From NCBI GenBank assembly GCA_937876095.1, contig CALFIE010000089.1:1-37878 (forward strand): DNA of 37,878 bases, in the 5' to 3' direction. Under the pieces are notes generated by a model that had not been told where the DNA came from, searched no databases, and saw only the letters and a list, made by a program, of their open reading frames with translations. The DNA is from an uncultured Flavobacteriales bacterium. Lineage in GTDB: Bacteria; Bacteroidota; Bacteroidia; Flavobacteriales; Weeksellaceae. A program made the translations under genes and the position numbers. Of the stretch, positions 16,696 through 26,526 are shown piece by piece; position 1 is the first letter of the stretch, and each line of letters begins with the position of its first letter.

Positions 16696-19581
16696 TTAAA
16701 ATTTAATGTCAAAACCTAAAGTAAATACTTTAGATGTAGGATATTGATAATAATCTGATCCACGACTACTTTCTGGATCGTAACCTTGCCATGAGGTGAT
16801 ATTGAAAATATTTTCACCTTGTAACATGATGCTTGCACTCTTAATAAAAGTTCCATCCAAGAATTTTTTAGGAATTCTATATCCTAATTGTGCATTTCTT
16901 AATCTGATGTATGATGCATCTCTTAAGAATCTATCTGAGTTTCCAGTAGCAGATAAATTGGTAGCACTAAGGCTAGGTATATTAGTTGTCGTATTGGTTG
17001 GAGTCCATGCATTTAGCATATCACTTCCTACTGTAAACTGACCAATATTTCCTACATCATATAAATTTTCTTCATCTACATCAAATCTCCACACTTTAGC
17101 AGCGTAGGTGAATGTGGTATTAAGGAAAAATCCTTTATAATCAAAATCAAAACCAAAACCACCATTATATACTGGTGTACTGCTTTTTCCTTGCCCAGAT
17201 CTATCGCTCGCTAATGGATTTTCAGTTATATTTCCATTAATATCCTTGAATAGTAAATTACCATTGCTTGGATTTACACCAACATAATTATATACAAATG
17301 GTTCATAGAGCGTTCCTCCATTTTGTGTAACATATGTATAACCAGCTACATCTGTATAGAATATTTGACCATTATTAGATAAAATTCCGCTTATTTTATT
17401 GTTGTTATATGCTCCATTTGCTCTGATTGTCAAATACATATCTCTTTCTTTATTCTTAATCAAATCATATGCCAAAGTAAGTTCATACCCTTTGTTTGTA
17501 ACTGAGGCTTCTGAATTTCTAGTTAGAACATTGTTTCCAACTGGTGCTGAAATTGGAGCGTCTATGAATAAATCATTCGTTTTCCTATTGTAATACTCAA
17601 GTGTTCCTCTCAATCTTCTTTTCAATACTTCAAAATCCAAACCAATATTATATTGTGTTGTTGGCTCCCAATGTAGATCTCCATATCCTAAATTGATGTT
17701 ATAGCCTTGTCCACCATTATATGTATTATTACCTACGGCATAAGTATCTATATATTTAGGAGGTATAAGACCAGCATAAATGGTACCATCTACAATTCGT
17801 TGGTTTCCTATTACCCCATAAGAACCCCTAAGTTTCATCAAATTAATTGCAGAAATGTTTTTAATGAAGGTTTCTTCACTCAAATTCCATCTAGCACCTA
17901 CTGACCAAAAATTACCCCATTGTCTGGTATTGATAAATCTATTGGTACCATCTCTTCTGACATTTGCTTCAATCCCGTATTTACCAGCATAGTCATAACT
18001 AGCTAATGCAAAGTAAGATACTAAATTTTGTTTCAAATGAGAAGCCGAAACAGAAGGTACGTAGAAATCATGTGTTCCTAAATCTTTTACATATCCAGCT
18101 CCAGTGTTAGGCACAAAGGTTTTTGGATCTAAACCATTTTGTTTGAAATTGTTAGTTTGAGCTCTAGCTTCATTAAACTCGAAGTTCAAACTAGCATTGA
18201 CAGTATGTTTTCCTATTTCCTTGTTATACTCTAATTGCCAAAGATTGTTATAAATAAATTCTCTACGTTGGTTAATATCTTCAAAACCATTGAAATTACC
18301 ACCATCTAAAGAAGAAACTCCTGCTGTTGATGAGAATAATAATGCATTGAAGGAGTTAGGATATTCTGATTGGTAAAAGCGTGTTCCTAAATATTGACCA
18401 CTCAATCTGGTTCTTAAGGTTAATTCAGAAATGAAATTATAAGAGAATTCTGAAGCAACATCAACACGTGTTTCATCGGTTAAATTATCATAAGTATGTA
18501 ATTTATCAATCAACATATAAGGAGTTGCAAGCAAACCAGGAGTGTTGTTATAGAAATCAAGAGTCCACATTGATCCTCCATAAGCAGATGGATCTAAGTA
18601 AGGTGCACCTAAAAACGCTCCAGTTACATAGTTTCTATTGATCGCTCCAGAACCTAAGTTGGTTGCCTCGTTGTTTTTAGAGAAACCAATTGCAGTGTTG
18701 AGTTGATATTTGAACTTTTCGTTTTCACTTTTACCATTGATGTTATTTCTAACAGTAAATCTTTTTAGTCCAGTACTTCTAAGAATACCATCTTGCTCTA
18801 AATAACCTAATGAGGTATAGGTGTTTATTTTTTCACCTGAAGTTTGTATGCTGAAATCATGTGACTGCATAACAGATGGTCTGAAGAAATATTTTACCCA
18901 ATCTGCATTAATATTGTAGTTGGCAATATCTGCATCTGACATACCAGCACCAGTCCCCGCGCCAAATTTTTTTTCTAAAGTAAGCAATTGTTTCGCACTT
19001 GCATAACTATATTTACGCGATTGCATAAAACCAACCCCAAATTGATTTCTGTAATTGAAGGTGGTTTTTGGACTTCCAAATCTACCTTTTTTTGTTCTGA
19101 TCACAATTACCCCATTTGAACCTCTGTTTCCATATTGTGCAATTGCAATTGCATCTTTCAAAACCTCAAAAGACTCAATGTCATTTGGATTTACTGATCT
19201 AAAGCCATCACTATTAGATGGGAAGCCATCAATTACATACAATGGGTCTGTATTGCCATTATATGTTCCAATACCTCTAATTACAACTTCTGGAGTTGCA
19301 CCGGGTTGTCCAGTATTTGCGGTAATGTTGACGCCAGGTAATTGACCTTGTACGGTGTTCAGAACATTTGCTTGTCCTCTATTTTCGATGTTTTCACTCG
19401 TAATTGCAGAAATCGAAGACACTGCTTTTTTCTTGGTTGTTGAACGGTATCCAACTACAAAAACTTCTTCAATTTTTGTCTCTGGTTTCACGGTGTCTTT
19501 TTTTGCTTTTTGAGCAAAAAGAGATTGTTCAGATAAAAAGAACAACACACCTACGCTTAGTACTTTTAATTTTACATTCAT
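16696..19581 (-). CDS. SusC/RagA family TonB-linked outer-membrane transporter
   Basis: A 961-aa TonB-dependent transporter: signal peptide (to about residue 23), a TonB-box-like stretch EEVFVVGYR, a plug domain with VLNTVQGQLPGVNI, GQPGATPEVVIRGIG and DPLYVIDGFP, and a 22-strand-type barrel ending KVFTLGFDIKF with terminal Phe. Unlike longer SusC proteins it lacks the N-terminal carboxypeptidase-like domain: the TonB box follows the signal peptide almost directly. With SusD it would import a glycan- or peptide-derived nutrient. The substrate is unknown; the upstream gene on this strand encodes a secreted protease, which favours peptides. Confidence 0.96.
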   Translation of the reverse strand: MNVKLKVLSVGVLFFLSEQSLFAQKAKKDTVKPETKIEEVFVVGYRSTTKKKAVSSISAITSENIENRGQANVLNTVQGQLPGVNITANTGQPGATPEVVIRGIGTYNGNTDPLYVIDGFPSNSDGFRSVNPNDIESFEVLKDAIAIAQYGNRGSNGVIVIRTKKGRFGSPKTTFNYRNQFGVGFMQSRKYSYASAKQLLTLEKKFGAGTGAGMSDADIANYNINADWVKYFFRPSVMQSHDFSIQTSGEKINTYTSLGYLEQDGILRSTGLKRFTVRNNINGKSENEKFKYQLNTAIGFSKNNEATNLGSGAINRNYVTGAFLGAPYLDPSAYGGSMWTLDFYNNTPGLLATPYMLIDKLHTYDNLTDETRVDVASEFSYNFISELTLRTRLSGQYLGTRFYQSEYPNSFNALLFSSTAGVSSLDGGNFNGFEDINQRREFIYNNLWQLEYNKEIGKHTVNASLNFEFNEARAQTNNFKQNGLDPKTFVPNTGAGYVKDLGTHDFYVPSVSASHLKQNLVSYFALASYDYAGKYGIEANVRRDGTNRFINTRQWGNFWSVGARWNLSEETFIKNISAINLMKLRGSYGVIGNQRIVDGTIYAGLIPPKYIDTYAVGNNTYNGGQGYNINLGYGDLHWEPTTQYNIGLDFEVLKRRLRGTLEYYNRKTNDLFIDAPISAPVGNNVLTRNSEASVTNKGYELTLAYDLIKNKERDMYLTIRANGAYNNNKISGILSNNGQIFYTDVAGYTYVTQNGGTLYEPFVYNYVGVNPSNGNLLFKDINGNITENPLASDRSGQGKSSTPVYNGGFGFDFDYKGFFLNTTFTYAAKVWRFDVDEENLYDVGNIGQFTVGSDMLNAWTPTNTTTNIPSLSATNLSATGNSDRFLRDASYIRLRNAQLGYRIPKKFLDGTFIKSASIMLQGENIFNITSWQGYDPESSRGSDYYQYPTSKVFTLGFDIKF

Positions 19582-19594
19582 ATTAACAAATTTT

Positions 19595-19640
19595 AATATT
19601 ATAATATTGCAAATATGTTAATTATTTTTAATATATGCAA
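19595..19640 (-). promoter_or_regulatory. susC promoter with overlapping palindrome
   Basis: On the minus strand TTG (19640-19638), 20 bp, then CATATTTG (19617-19610), one base off the TAnnTTTG consensus. The predicted start falls inside the perfect 14-bp palindrome AATATTATAATATT (19595-19608), which could be an operator or a leader element. The gap to the upstream protease gene is 107 bp. Confidence 0.45.
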
Positions 19641-19688
19641 TTTTTTTGATTTTAAGTATTCTCGGACTAATAAATTAATTAACAATTA

Positions 19689-21596
19689 TTACTCTTTGGT
19701 AAATTTTATATTGATGGATTTAGATGATTGGTCTTTTAGCATTAACATATAATTTCCTTTGGATAATTTTTGGATGTTAATAGTTCCATTAGTTATATCC
19801 TGTGTATTTATTGTTCTTCCTGCATAATCCAAAATTATTGCTTTTTGTTGTAGTTTTTGGTAATTCGTAATGTGTAGAATATCTTTTGCAGGATTTGGAT
19901 ATACATCAATAAGATCTGGATTTTTCTCTAAATCTTTTACGCCAAGTTTAATAATATTTCCACCGGTTACAATTAATGTATAATTCTGGTTTCCATTTGT
20001 TAAAGTTCCTTTATTTGTAACTGAAATGGTATAGGAACCAACAGGATTTGGTATATCAACTCTTTCAAAATTGTCTACATCGTTGGTGGAATTATTAGTT
20101 GCTGGATCCCAAGGCGCGGACATTCCTGGCATTTTCCAGGGGTAATAGATTGTTCCTGTTGAAGAAGTAACTTTTATATCCAAATCATTTACCAAATATT
20201 TTGTAGCTGGATCTGTAGTCCCATTGTTATTTGATGGGTAATTCGGATCAGTCCAAGATATAGATATTTTTAATGGTAGTGAAGATGTTGAAGTAATTAC
20301 TTTAGTATTTGTAGTACCACTCGTTAAATTTAATTCTTCAATTAGACTTCCATTGGTATTCAAATTTTTGTCTCTAATGGTTTTGGCTGCACTTTCTGCA
20401 TTTATTAATCCCCACCCAAATTCATAATCTGGACCATCGTAATTACCACTTTCATCTGCTGTATGTAATATCACTCCTTTTACAGTTGCTGCCTTCATAT
20501 ATGTGGAATATAATTGGTTGTGGTATTGTTGTAAAAGAGTTACCACACCTGTAACGCCAGGAGAAGCCATAGATGTTCCACTGTATATTGCGTTAGAAGT
20601 ATTGGTGGTACCTGTAGTTGATCTTACATTTACTCCTTTCATAGAAATGTCTGGTTTTATTCTACCATCATCACTAGGACCATAACTACTAAAACTAGAC
20701 ATTACAACACTACTTGGGTCTACATAGGTGGATACTTGATTTACAGCTGCTACAGTCATTACATTTTTTGCATTTCCCTGTCCAAATATCATATCGTAAC
20801 CAAATTTATTGGCGATTTGGGTAGAGCCAGGTGTAGTCGTTTCATTTCTACTATTCCCTGCTGATACTACTGGTAGATAGTAAGGATTGTTGTAGCACAT
20901 GTTATCTATTTGTCTTGCTCTAGAATCATAGGCTCCATAGAACCAAAGACTACTTAAGGATCCAAAAGCGTAAGAGTGATTGGATACCAATAAGCCGCTA
21001 CTTGCTTCATTTAGCATTTCTGTTAGGTCATCAGTCCATTGGTATGATTTTAAGTTGGCATTAAACGCGATTCCTTTTAACGTAGAAACGATACCTTGTG
21101 CAGCTATTGTTCCACCAACATGCGTTGCATGATCGTCTGAAGTTCCGCCATCCATTACGCTAACTTTGGAAGCTCCAGAAACCATAAATTCTTGGTGAGA
21201 GTCACTAATTGTGCCACCGTCCCAAACAGCAGGAGTCATACCTTGCCCTTGAATATTAATTCCAAGCGATCCACCACTATATAATTTATTTGCCCTTGCT
21301 GTAATAGATGCTCCCGCATTATCTGTTTTTGCAAGTATGAGTTCTCCGTTTGGTAATACATCCATAATTTCTGTCTTACCAAATGCATTATCAGAAATTA
21401 CCGCTTTATTTCGGCTTGTTTGCAGATAATTTGCGAGTCTAATTTTTCTAACTTGGTCTTCTTTTTTAAGTTCTTGAAGCAAAATAGCATTGGCTTCTTT
21501 GTTCGAAAACGACGAAATTTTTAACTTCTCGGCTTCAGTTTGTCCAAATAATACCGTAGAAAAAGGTATTAAAAGTAGTAAATATTTATTTTTCAT
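19689..21596 (-). CDS. secreted S8 family serine protease with type IX secretion sorting domain
   Basis: A 635-aa subtilase. Signal peptide MKNKYLLLLIPFSTVLFGQ, then a propeptide-like stretch to about residue 110. The catalytic domain has Asp126 (AVWDGG), His159 (DHATHVGGT), the oxyanion Asn248 (SAGNS) and Ser342 (SGTSMASPG). A beta-rich domain follows, and the last 70 or so residues (DVYPNPAKDIL ... GNYMLMLKD) form a Por-secretion type A tail, so the protein should cross the outer membrane by T9SS and be anchored or released at the surface. It lies between infB and susC, all on one strand. A role in feeding peptides to the SusCD pair is inference. Confidence 0.95.
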   Translation of the reverse strand: MKNKYLLLLIPFSTVLFGQTEAEKLKISSFSNKEANAILLQELKKEDQVRKIRLANYLQTSRNKAVISDNAFGKTEIMDVLPNGELILAKTDNAGASITARANKLYSGGSLGINIQGQGMTPAVWDGGTISDSHQEFMVSGASKVSVMDGGTSDDHATHVGGTIAAQGIVSTLKGIAFNANLKSYQWTDDLTEMLNEASSGLLVSNHSYAFGSLSSLWFYGAYDSRARQIDNMCYNNPYYLPVVSAGNSRNETTTPGSTQIANKFGYDMIFGQGNAKNVMTVAAVNQVSTYVDPSSVVMSSFSSYGPSDDGRIKPDISMKGVNVRSTTGTTNTSNAIYSGTSMASPGVTGVVTLLQQYHNQLYSTYMKAATVKGVILHTADESGNYDGPDYEFGWGLINAESAAKTIRDKNLNTNGSLIEELNLTSGTTNTKVITSTSSLPLKISISWTDPNYPSNNNGTTDPATKYLVNDLDIKVTSSTGTIYYPWKMPGMSAPWDPATNNSTNDVDNFERVDIPNPVGSYTISVTNKGTLTNGNQNYTLIVTGGNIIKLGVKDLEKNPDLIDVYPNPAKDILHITNYQKLQQKAIILDYAGRTINTQDITNGTINIQKLSKGNYMLMLKDQSSKSINIKFTKE

Positions 21597-21631
21597 AAAC
21601 GAATGCTTTAATTTTTGTAAATATAAAAAAA

Positions 21632-24511
21632 TTATTTTAACTTTTTCTTAACTGCTATTTCTTCATATACTTCTAAAATATCACCAACTTCTATGTCGTT
21701 GTATCCTTTGATGTTCAAACCACATTCGTAACCTTTGGTTACTTCTTTTACATCGTCTTTGAAACGTTTCAAACTTTCTAATTCGCCATCAAATTTCACA
21801 ATTCCGTCTCTGAGCAATCTGATTTTAGAATTTCTGGTTACTTTACCAGTTAATACCATACATCCTGCAATAGAGCCCACTTTAGAAATTTTGAAAACTT
21901 CTCGTATTTCTACATTTCCTATTACCTGTTCTTTAATTTCAGGTGATAGCATTCCTTCCATAGCTTCTTTTACTTCATCTATCGCATCATAGATTACAGA
22001 ATAGGTACGGATTTCTATTTCTTCTTTGTCTGCTAATTCTTTTGCGTTTGCACCTGCTCTTACATTGAAGCCTATTACAATTGCATCTGATGCAGTTGCT
22101 AGTAAGATATCTGATTCGGTAATCTGACCAACTCCTTTTAACAAGATATTTACTTGAATTTCTTCGGTAGATAATCTGGTAAGCATATCAGAAAGTGCTT
22201 CTACAGAACCATCTACATCACCTTTTAAGATAATATTCAATTCTTTGAATTCTCCAAGTGCAATTCTACGACCGATTTCATCTAAAGTAAGGTGTTTTTT
22301 GGTTCTGATGGATTGTTCGCGTTGTAGCTGTTCACGTTTATTGGCAATTGTTTTTGCTTCACGTTCATCTGCATACACTCTGAATTTGTCACCTGCAGTT
22401 GGAGCGCCATCTAAACCTAGAATCGTAACCGGAATTGATGGTCCTGCTGTTTCCATAGGTTTACCTCTTTCATCGAGCATAGCTTTTACCTTACCGTGAT
22501 TTTTTCCTGCTAATACGTAATCACCAACTTTCAGGTTGCCTGATTGTACCAACATGGTTGCTACATAACCTCTACCTTTATCTAAGGATGCCTCAATTAC
22601 AACACCTTGTGCGTTTTTGTTTGGATTTGCTTTCAGTTCGAGCATTTCTGCTTGAAGCAAGACTTTATCTAACAGTAATTCTATATTATTACCAAATTTT
22701 GCAGAAACTTCTTGTGATTGTACATTTCCTCCCCATTCTTCAACCAAAATATTCATTGAAGAAAGTTGTTGTCTTACGTTATCTGGATTTGCACCTGGTT
22801 TATCTACCTTATTTAGTGCGATAATCATAGGTACACCTGCAGCTTGTGCGTGTGAGATTGCTTCTTTAGTTTGAGGCATCACATCATCATCTGCAGCAAT
22901 TACAATAATAGCAATGTCGGTAACTTGAGCTCCTCTTGCACGCATTGCGGTAAATGCTTCGTGACCAGGAGTGTCTAGGAATGTAATTCTTTGTCCGTTT
23001 TCTAATTTTACGTTGTAGGCACCAATATGTTGTGTAATTCCACCAGATTCACCAGCAATTACATTGGTTTTTCTGATATAATCGAGCAATGATGTTTTAC
23101 CATGATCTACGTGTCCCATTACGGTAACAATAGGAGCTCGTTCTACTAAATTTTCTGGAGTATCTTCTACTTCTTCTTCGGTATTTTCCTCGATATCCGC
23201 ATCGGTAAATTCTATTTTGTAGCCAAATTCATCTGCTACCAAAAGCAAAGTATCTGCTTCTAGGCGTTGATTCATAGTAACCATCACTCCTAAAGAGAAA
23301 CACGCCGAAATAACTTCGGTGGCACTTACTCCCATAAGATGAGCTAATTCACCAACAGTAATAAATTCTGTTACCTTAAGTGTTCTATCTGCTGCATCAA
23401 TTTCTTGTTGTAGTTCATCTTGTTCTCTTCGGAACACCCTTTTTTCTTTTCGGTATTTTGAACCTTTGGATTTTCCACCTTTGTTGGTGAGCTTTTCCAG
23501 TGTTTCTTTGATTTGATTTTTTACTTGTTCATCAGTCAATTCTACGGGCATTACACGATCTGCACCTCTTCTAGAACCCCCTTTTTTATTGGCTCCATTT
23601 CCTGGACCTCTGTTTCCACCTGGTCCAGAAGGTCGGTTTTGTCCGGAACCAGGTGGTCTATTTCCGGTGTTACCAGAATTTCCGGTATTGTTACCGCCGT
23701 TGGAATTTGGTTGAGAAGGATTTGGTTTCTCTATGCGTTTTCTTTTCTTTTTTGCACCTGCATCAGAAGGTTTTGGTTTGTTGAACTGAGTAAGATCTAC
23801 GGTCTGTTTCAGAATTTTTGGACCATCTAGTTTTTGATAGACCGTTTTTATTTTTTCTGGTTCTGTAAATTCTGGTTTTTTTGGTTCCTCTACTATTGTT
23901 TGTTGTGGGATTTCTGCTTTTGTTTCTGGAGCCTTTTCTACTGGAGTTTCAGCAACTACAGTTTTTGGAGCTGGTTTTTCAGCGACAGATGGAGCCTTTT
24001 CTTTTTTTAGATTTTTCGGCTTGTTACTCTCTATTTTAGATAAGTCTATTTTATCTAAAATTTTGAATTCCTGTGGTCCGTCTGTAGTCTGTGTTTCTAC
24101 AGGTTTGGTTGGTTCTGAAATTGTATTGGTTGGTACTTCAGCAACTGGAGTAGGCGCTACTTCGGGAATTGGTTCTGCTTTTGGTTCTACTTTTGGTTGA
24201 CCCAAGTCTATTTTACCCAAAATTTTAGTTTCGGGTTTTAGATTTGCTTTGGCTCTTATTACCTCAGGTGTTTTTTTCTCTTCAATTTCCAGTTTTTCTT
24301 CTGGTACCTTAGAAATCACCACCTCATGAGAAGCTTTTCTTTGTGCGCCATCTTTGGCAAACTCAGCTTCTAATGCAGAATATGCCTGTTCTTCTAATAT
24401 TGCGTTGGGATTGTTTTCAATAGCGATTCCCTTGCTTTGTAGATATTCTACTGCACGTGGAATGGAGATATTGAGTTCCTTAACCGCTCTATTTAATCTA
24501 ATTTTTGGCAT
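21632..24511 (-). CDS. infB: translation initiation factor IF-2
   Basis: A 959-aa GTPase that places initiator tRNA on the 30S subunit. An N-terminal IF2_N helix (1-55) is followed by a long disordered linker (about 60-320) rich in Pro, Lys and Glu, then a Gly/Asn/Arg-rich part (268-316). A second IF2_N-type region (about 378-432) precedes the GTPase domain: G1 GHVDHGKT (466-473), DTPGH, NKVD, then domains II, III and the C-terminal tRNA-binding part. The linker holds three spaced copies of a KILxK-(I/V)DL motif (about 96, 150 and 232). Last gene of rimP-nusA-infB, 74 bp after nusA. Confidence 0.98.
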   Translation of the reverse strand: MPKIRLNRAVKELNISIPRAVEYLQSKGIAIENNPNAILEEQAYSALEAEFAKDGAQRKASHEVVISKVPEEKLEIEEKKTPEVIRAKANLKPETKILGKIDLGQPKVEPKAEPIPEVAPTPVAEVPTNTISEPTKPVETQTTDGPQEFKILDKIDLSKIESNKPKNLKKEKAPSVAEKPAPKTVVAETPVEKAPETKAEIPQQTIVEEPKKPEFTEPEKIKTVYQKLDGPKILKQTVDLTQFNKPKPSDAGAKKKRKRIEKPNPSQPNSNGGNNTGNSGNTGNRPPGSGQNRPSGPGGNRGPGNGANKKGGSRRGADRVMPVELTDEQVKNQIKETLEKLTNKGGKSKGSKYRKEKRVFRREQDELQQEIDAADRTLKVTEFITVGELAHLMGVSATEVISACFSLGVMVTMNQRLEADTLLLVADEFGYKIEFTDADIEENTEEEVEDTPENLVERAPIVTVMGHVDHGKTSLLDYIRKTNVIAGESGGITQHIGAYNVKLENGQRITFLDTPGHEAFTAMRARGAQVTDIAIIVIAADDDVMPQTKEAISHAQAAGVPMIIALNKVDKPGANPDNVRQQLSSMNILVEEWGGNVQSQEVSAKFGNNIELLLDKVLLQAEMLELKANPNKNAQGVVIEASLDKGRGYVATMLVQSGNLKVGDYVLAGKNHGKVKAMLDERGKPMETAGPSIPVTILGLDGAPTAGDKFRVYADEREAKTIANKREQLQREQSIRTKKHLTLDEIGRRIALGEFKELNIILKGDVDGSVEALSDMLTRLSTEEIQVNILLKGVGQITESDILLATASDAIVIGFNVRAGANAKELADKEEIEIRTYSVIYDAIDEVKEAMEGMLSPEIKEQVIGNVEIREVFKISKVGSIAGCMVLTGKVTRNSKIRLLRDGIVKFDGELESLKRFKDDVKEVTKGYECGLNIKGYNDIEVGDILEVYEEIAVKKKLK

Positions 24512-24585
24512 GCAAATATGTAGTTTATGTTGAATTTAAATTTTAATTGATTTTCTGAAAATTCTTATTGATTTTCAAAAATATT

Positions 24586-25821
24586 TTAGTCTTCTAATTC
24601 TTCTCTTAGAATTTGTTTTACTTCGTCTATTGTTTCTTCTTCTAGGTCTACTAATTTCAGTAGTGCTTCTGTATCTTTGTCTAGGACACTTCTTGCAGTT
24701 TCTAACCCAACTTTTTTGAATTCTGCTATAATCCAAGGATCTATTTCGTCTGAGAATTCGGTTAATTCTACATCGTCGTCATCTTGTTTTTCGCGGTATA
24801 CATCTATTTCGTAACCAGTAAGCCAAGAAGCCAATCTGATGTTTTGACCTTGTTTACCAATTACTTTAGAAATTTCGTCTACAGGTGTGTATACCATCGC
24901 ATATTCTGCTTCTGCATTAATTTCTATTTTGTTGATGGTCACGTTTCCTAAAGCTCTTTTTACCAAAATTTCAGGATTTTTGGACCATTGTATCACATCT
25001 ATATTTTCGTTTCTCAATTCACGAACAACACCATGAATTCTAGAACCTTTCACTCCAACACAAGCTCCAACTGGATCTATTCTGTCGTCATAAGCATCTA
25101 CTGCAATTTTCGCTTTTTCACCAGGAATACGCACTACTTTTTTCAAAATAATGGTTCCGTCTTGTATTTCAGGAATTTCTAGTTCTAATAATTTTTCTAA
25201 AAATTTCGGAGCTGTTCTAGAAATGATGATTTGTGGTTTAGACCCTTTGAAATCTACACTTTCTACAATTGCTCTTACGTTGTCTCCTTTTTTGAAAAAA
25301 TCAGATGGAATTTGGTTTTCTTTTGGTAAGATAAACTCATTACCTTCATCATCTAGCAAAATTACGTGTTTATGACGAATATGGTGCACTTCTCCTATCA
25401 CTATTTCACCAATTCTGTCATGAAATTGATCATACAACATCGCATTGTTGTGCTCTTGAAGTTTAGTTGCCAAAATTTGTTTCAGGGTCAAGATACTTCT
25501 TCTACCAAGTTGTGCAACCGGAATTTCTTGGGTAAATTCTTCGCCAACTTCAAAAGTAGGATCTATTTTTTTGGCTTCGGTGATTTCTATTTCTAAATCG
25601 TCATCTTCAGACATTTCGTCTTCTACGATGGTTTTATTTAAAAATATTTGAAAATCACCTTTGTCAGGATTCACGATGACATCAAAATGATCATCAGAAT
25701 CATATCTTTTTCTCAATAATGTTTTCAGGGATTCTTCTATAATCGCCATCAAATCAATCTTACTGATGCTTTTTTCATCTTTAAAATCGCCAAATGCTTC
25801 AATCAAAGCTAAATTATCCAT
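24586..25821 (-). CDS. nusA: transcription termination/antitermination factor NusA
   Basis: A 411-aa RNA-polymerase-associated protein: N-terminal RNAP-binding domain (MDNLALIEAFGDFKDEKSIS...), an S1 domain in the middle, then KH1 with GVKGSRI and KH2 with VIGKQGQNI, and an acidic C-terminus ending in EEELED-like residues. It slows RNAP and strengthens hairpin-dependent pausing and termination, or supports antitermination with other Nus factors. Standard position between rimP and infB. A terminator-like hairpin in the operon leader makes autoregulation by NusA a concrete possibility. Confidence 0.97.
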   Translation of the reverse strand: MDNLALIEAFGDFKDEKSISKIDLMAIIEESLKTLLRKRYDSDDHFDVIVNPDKGDFQIFLNKTIVEDEMSEDDDLEIEITEAKKIDPTFEVGEEFTQEIPVAQLGRRSILTLKQILATKLQEHNNAMLYDQFHDRIGEIVIGEVHHIRHKHVILLDDEGNEFILPKENQIPSDFFKKGDNVRAIVESVDFKGSKPQIIISRTAPKFLEKLLELEIPEIQDGTIILKKVVRIPGEKAKIAVDAYDDRIDPVGACVGVKGSRIHGVVRELRNENIDVIQWSKNPEILVKRALGNVTINKIEINAEAEYAMVYTPVDEISKVIGKQGQNIRLASWLTGYEIDVYREKQDDDDVELTEFSDEIDPWIIAEFKKVGLETARSVLDKDTEALLKLVDLEEETIDEVKQILREELED

Positions 25822-25872
25822 TCTAAATTCTGTTTTAAAGTTTACATTGATAGTTTAACAATTTGGGCTAAA

Positions 25873-26340
25873 CTAAAATTTTATTTTTACTAATGCTTTT
25901 TTTATATCGGTATAGAGAATTTCTCTCTCTTCTACTACATCTTCTTTTCCTTTACCTATGAGTTTTGGTCTTCGGTAGCGCAAAATCAGCGTGATTTTAT
26001 CCTCATCTACTGCAGCTATTTCGCCTTCTATTTTCTCATCATTTTGCAAAACGAGGTCTACTTCTCTACCTAAATTTTTGGCAAATTGTCTCGGGAAAGT
26101 GAGTGGTTCACTCAATCCCGAACTCATTACTTGTAACGAGAAATCGTGCGCTTCTCTATCCAAATTATTTTCTACGGCTCTGCTTGCATCTAGGCAATCT
26201 TGCAATGTTACACCGTGGTCACCATCTAAAATAACTACGATATCACTATTGGCAGAAATTTTCAAATCTACTAGAAACAAATCTTCTCTCGATTCTAAAA
26301 ATTTTGAAACCAATTGTTCTACATTTTCTCTGAAATTCAT
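25873..26340 (-). CDS. rimP: ribosome assembly cofactor RimP
   Basis: A 155-aa cytosolic protein needed for late 30S maturation. The N-terminal alpha/beta domain contains VVILDGDHGVTLQDCLDASRAV; the C-terminal SH3-like barrel contains FPRQFAKNLGREVDLVL. Length and order are as in other bacteria. First gene of the rimP-nusA-infB operon, 51 bp before nusA. Its ATG at 26340 is directly preceded by AGGAG, and its leader of about 180 nt carries a consensus promoter, a short ORF and a hairpin. Confidence 0.96.
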   Translation of the reverse strand: MNFRENVEQLVSKFLESREDLFLVDLKISANSDIVVILDGDHGVTLQDCLDASRAVENNLDREAHDFSLQVMSSGLSEPLTFPRQFAKNLGREVDLVLQNDEKIEGEIAAVDEDKITLILRYRRPKLIGKGKEDVVEEREILYTDIKKALVKIKF

Positions 26341-26442
26341 CTCCTGTTTCCTAGCTTTCTTAATTAATAATAAAAAACTGATACGATTTGCACTTTACTC
26401 CAAGCGCAAAAAATTTTTATTAAAAATTCTTAGAAAAGCCCA

Positions 26443-26505
26443 TTAAATAAGACTATTGCCGAAGTATATCGTACGAAAAAAGGCTTTCTTCCGAAGCCTT
26501 TCCAT
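26443..26505 (-). CDS. possible 20-codon leader peptide of the rimP operon
   Basis: ATG 26505 opens a 20-codon ORF beginning MERLRKKAFF and ending in GNSLI, stop at 26443. The ATG is about 16 nt after the start predicted from the consensus promoter at 26527-26557. Codons 2-9 are the hairpin described at 26476-26501, so translating it would melt that structure. No Shine-Dalgarno is seen, which is normal here. The frame is open further upstream, but that part precedes the promoter. This may be chance; only conservation or ribosome profiling would establish it. Confidence 0.35.
   Translation of the reverse strand: MERLRKKAFFRTIYFGNSLI
26476..26501 (-). terminator. terminator-like hairpin in the rimP-nusA-infB leader
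   Basis: On the minus strand AAAGGCTT (26501-26494), a 7-nt loop, then AAGCCTTT (26486-26479), the T-run reaching six T (26481-26476). No minus-strand gene lies upstream for it to terminate within the window, and a consensus promoter is only about 25 bp before it, so it fits an attenuator. A second, AT-only inverted repeat (26412-26428) lies between it and rimP. Confidence 0.6.
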
Positions 26506-26526
26506 TGTTAATCTGTAAATCCGATG

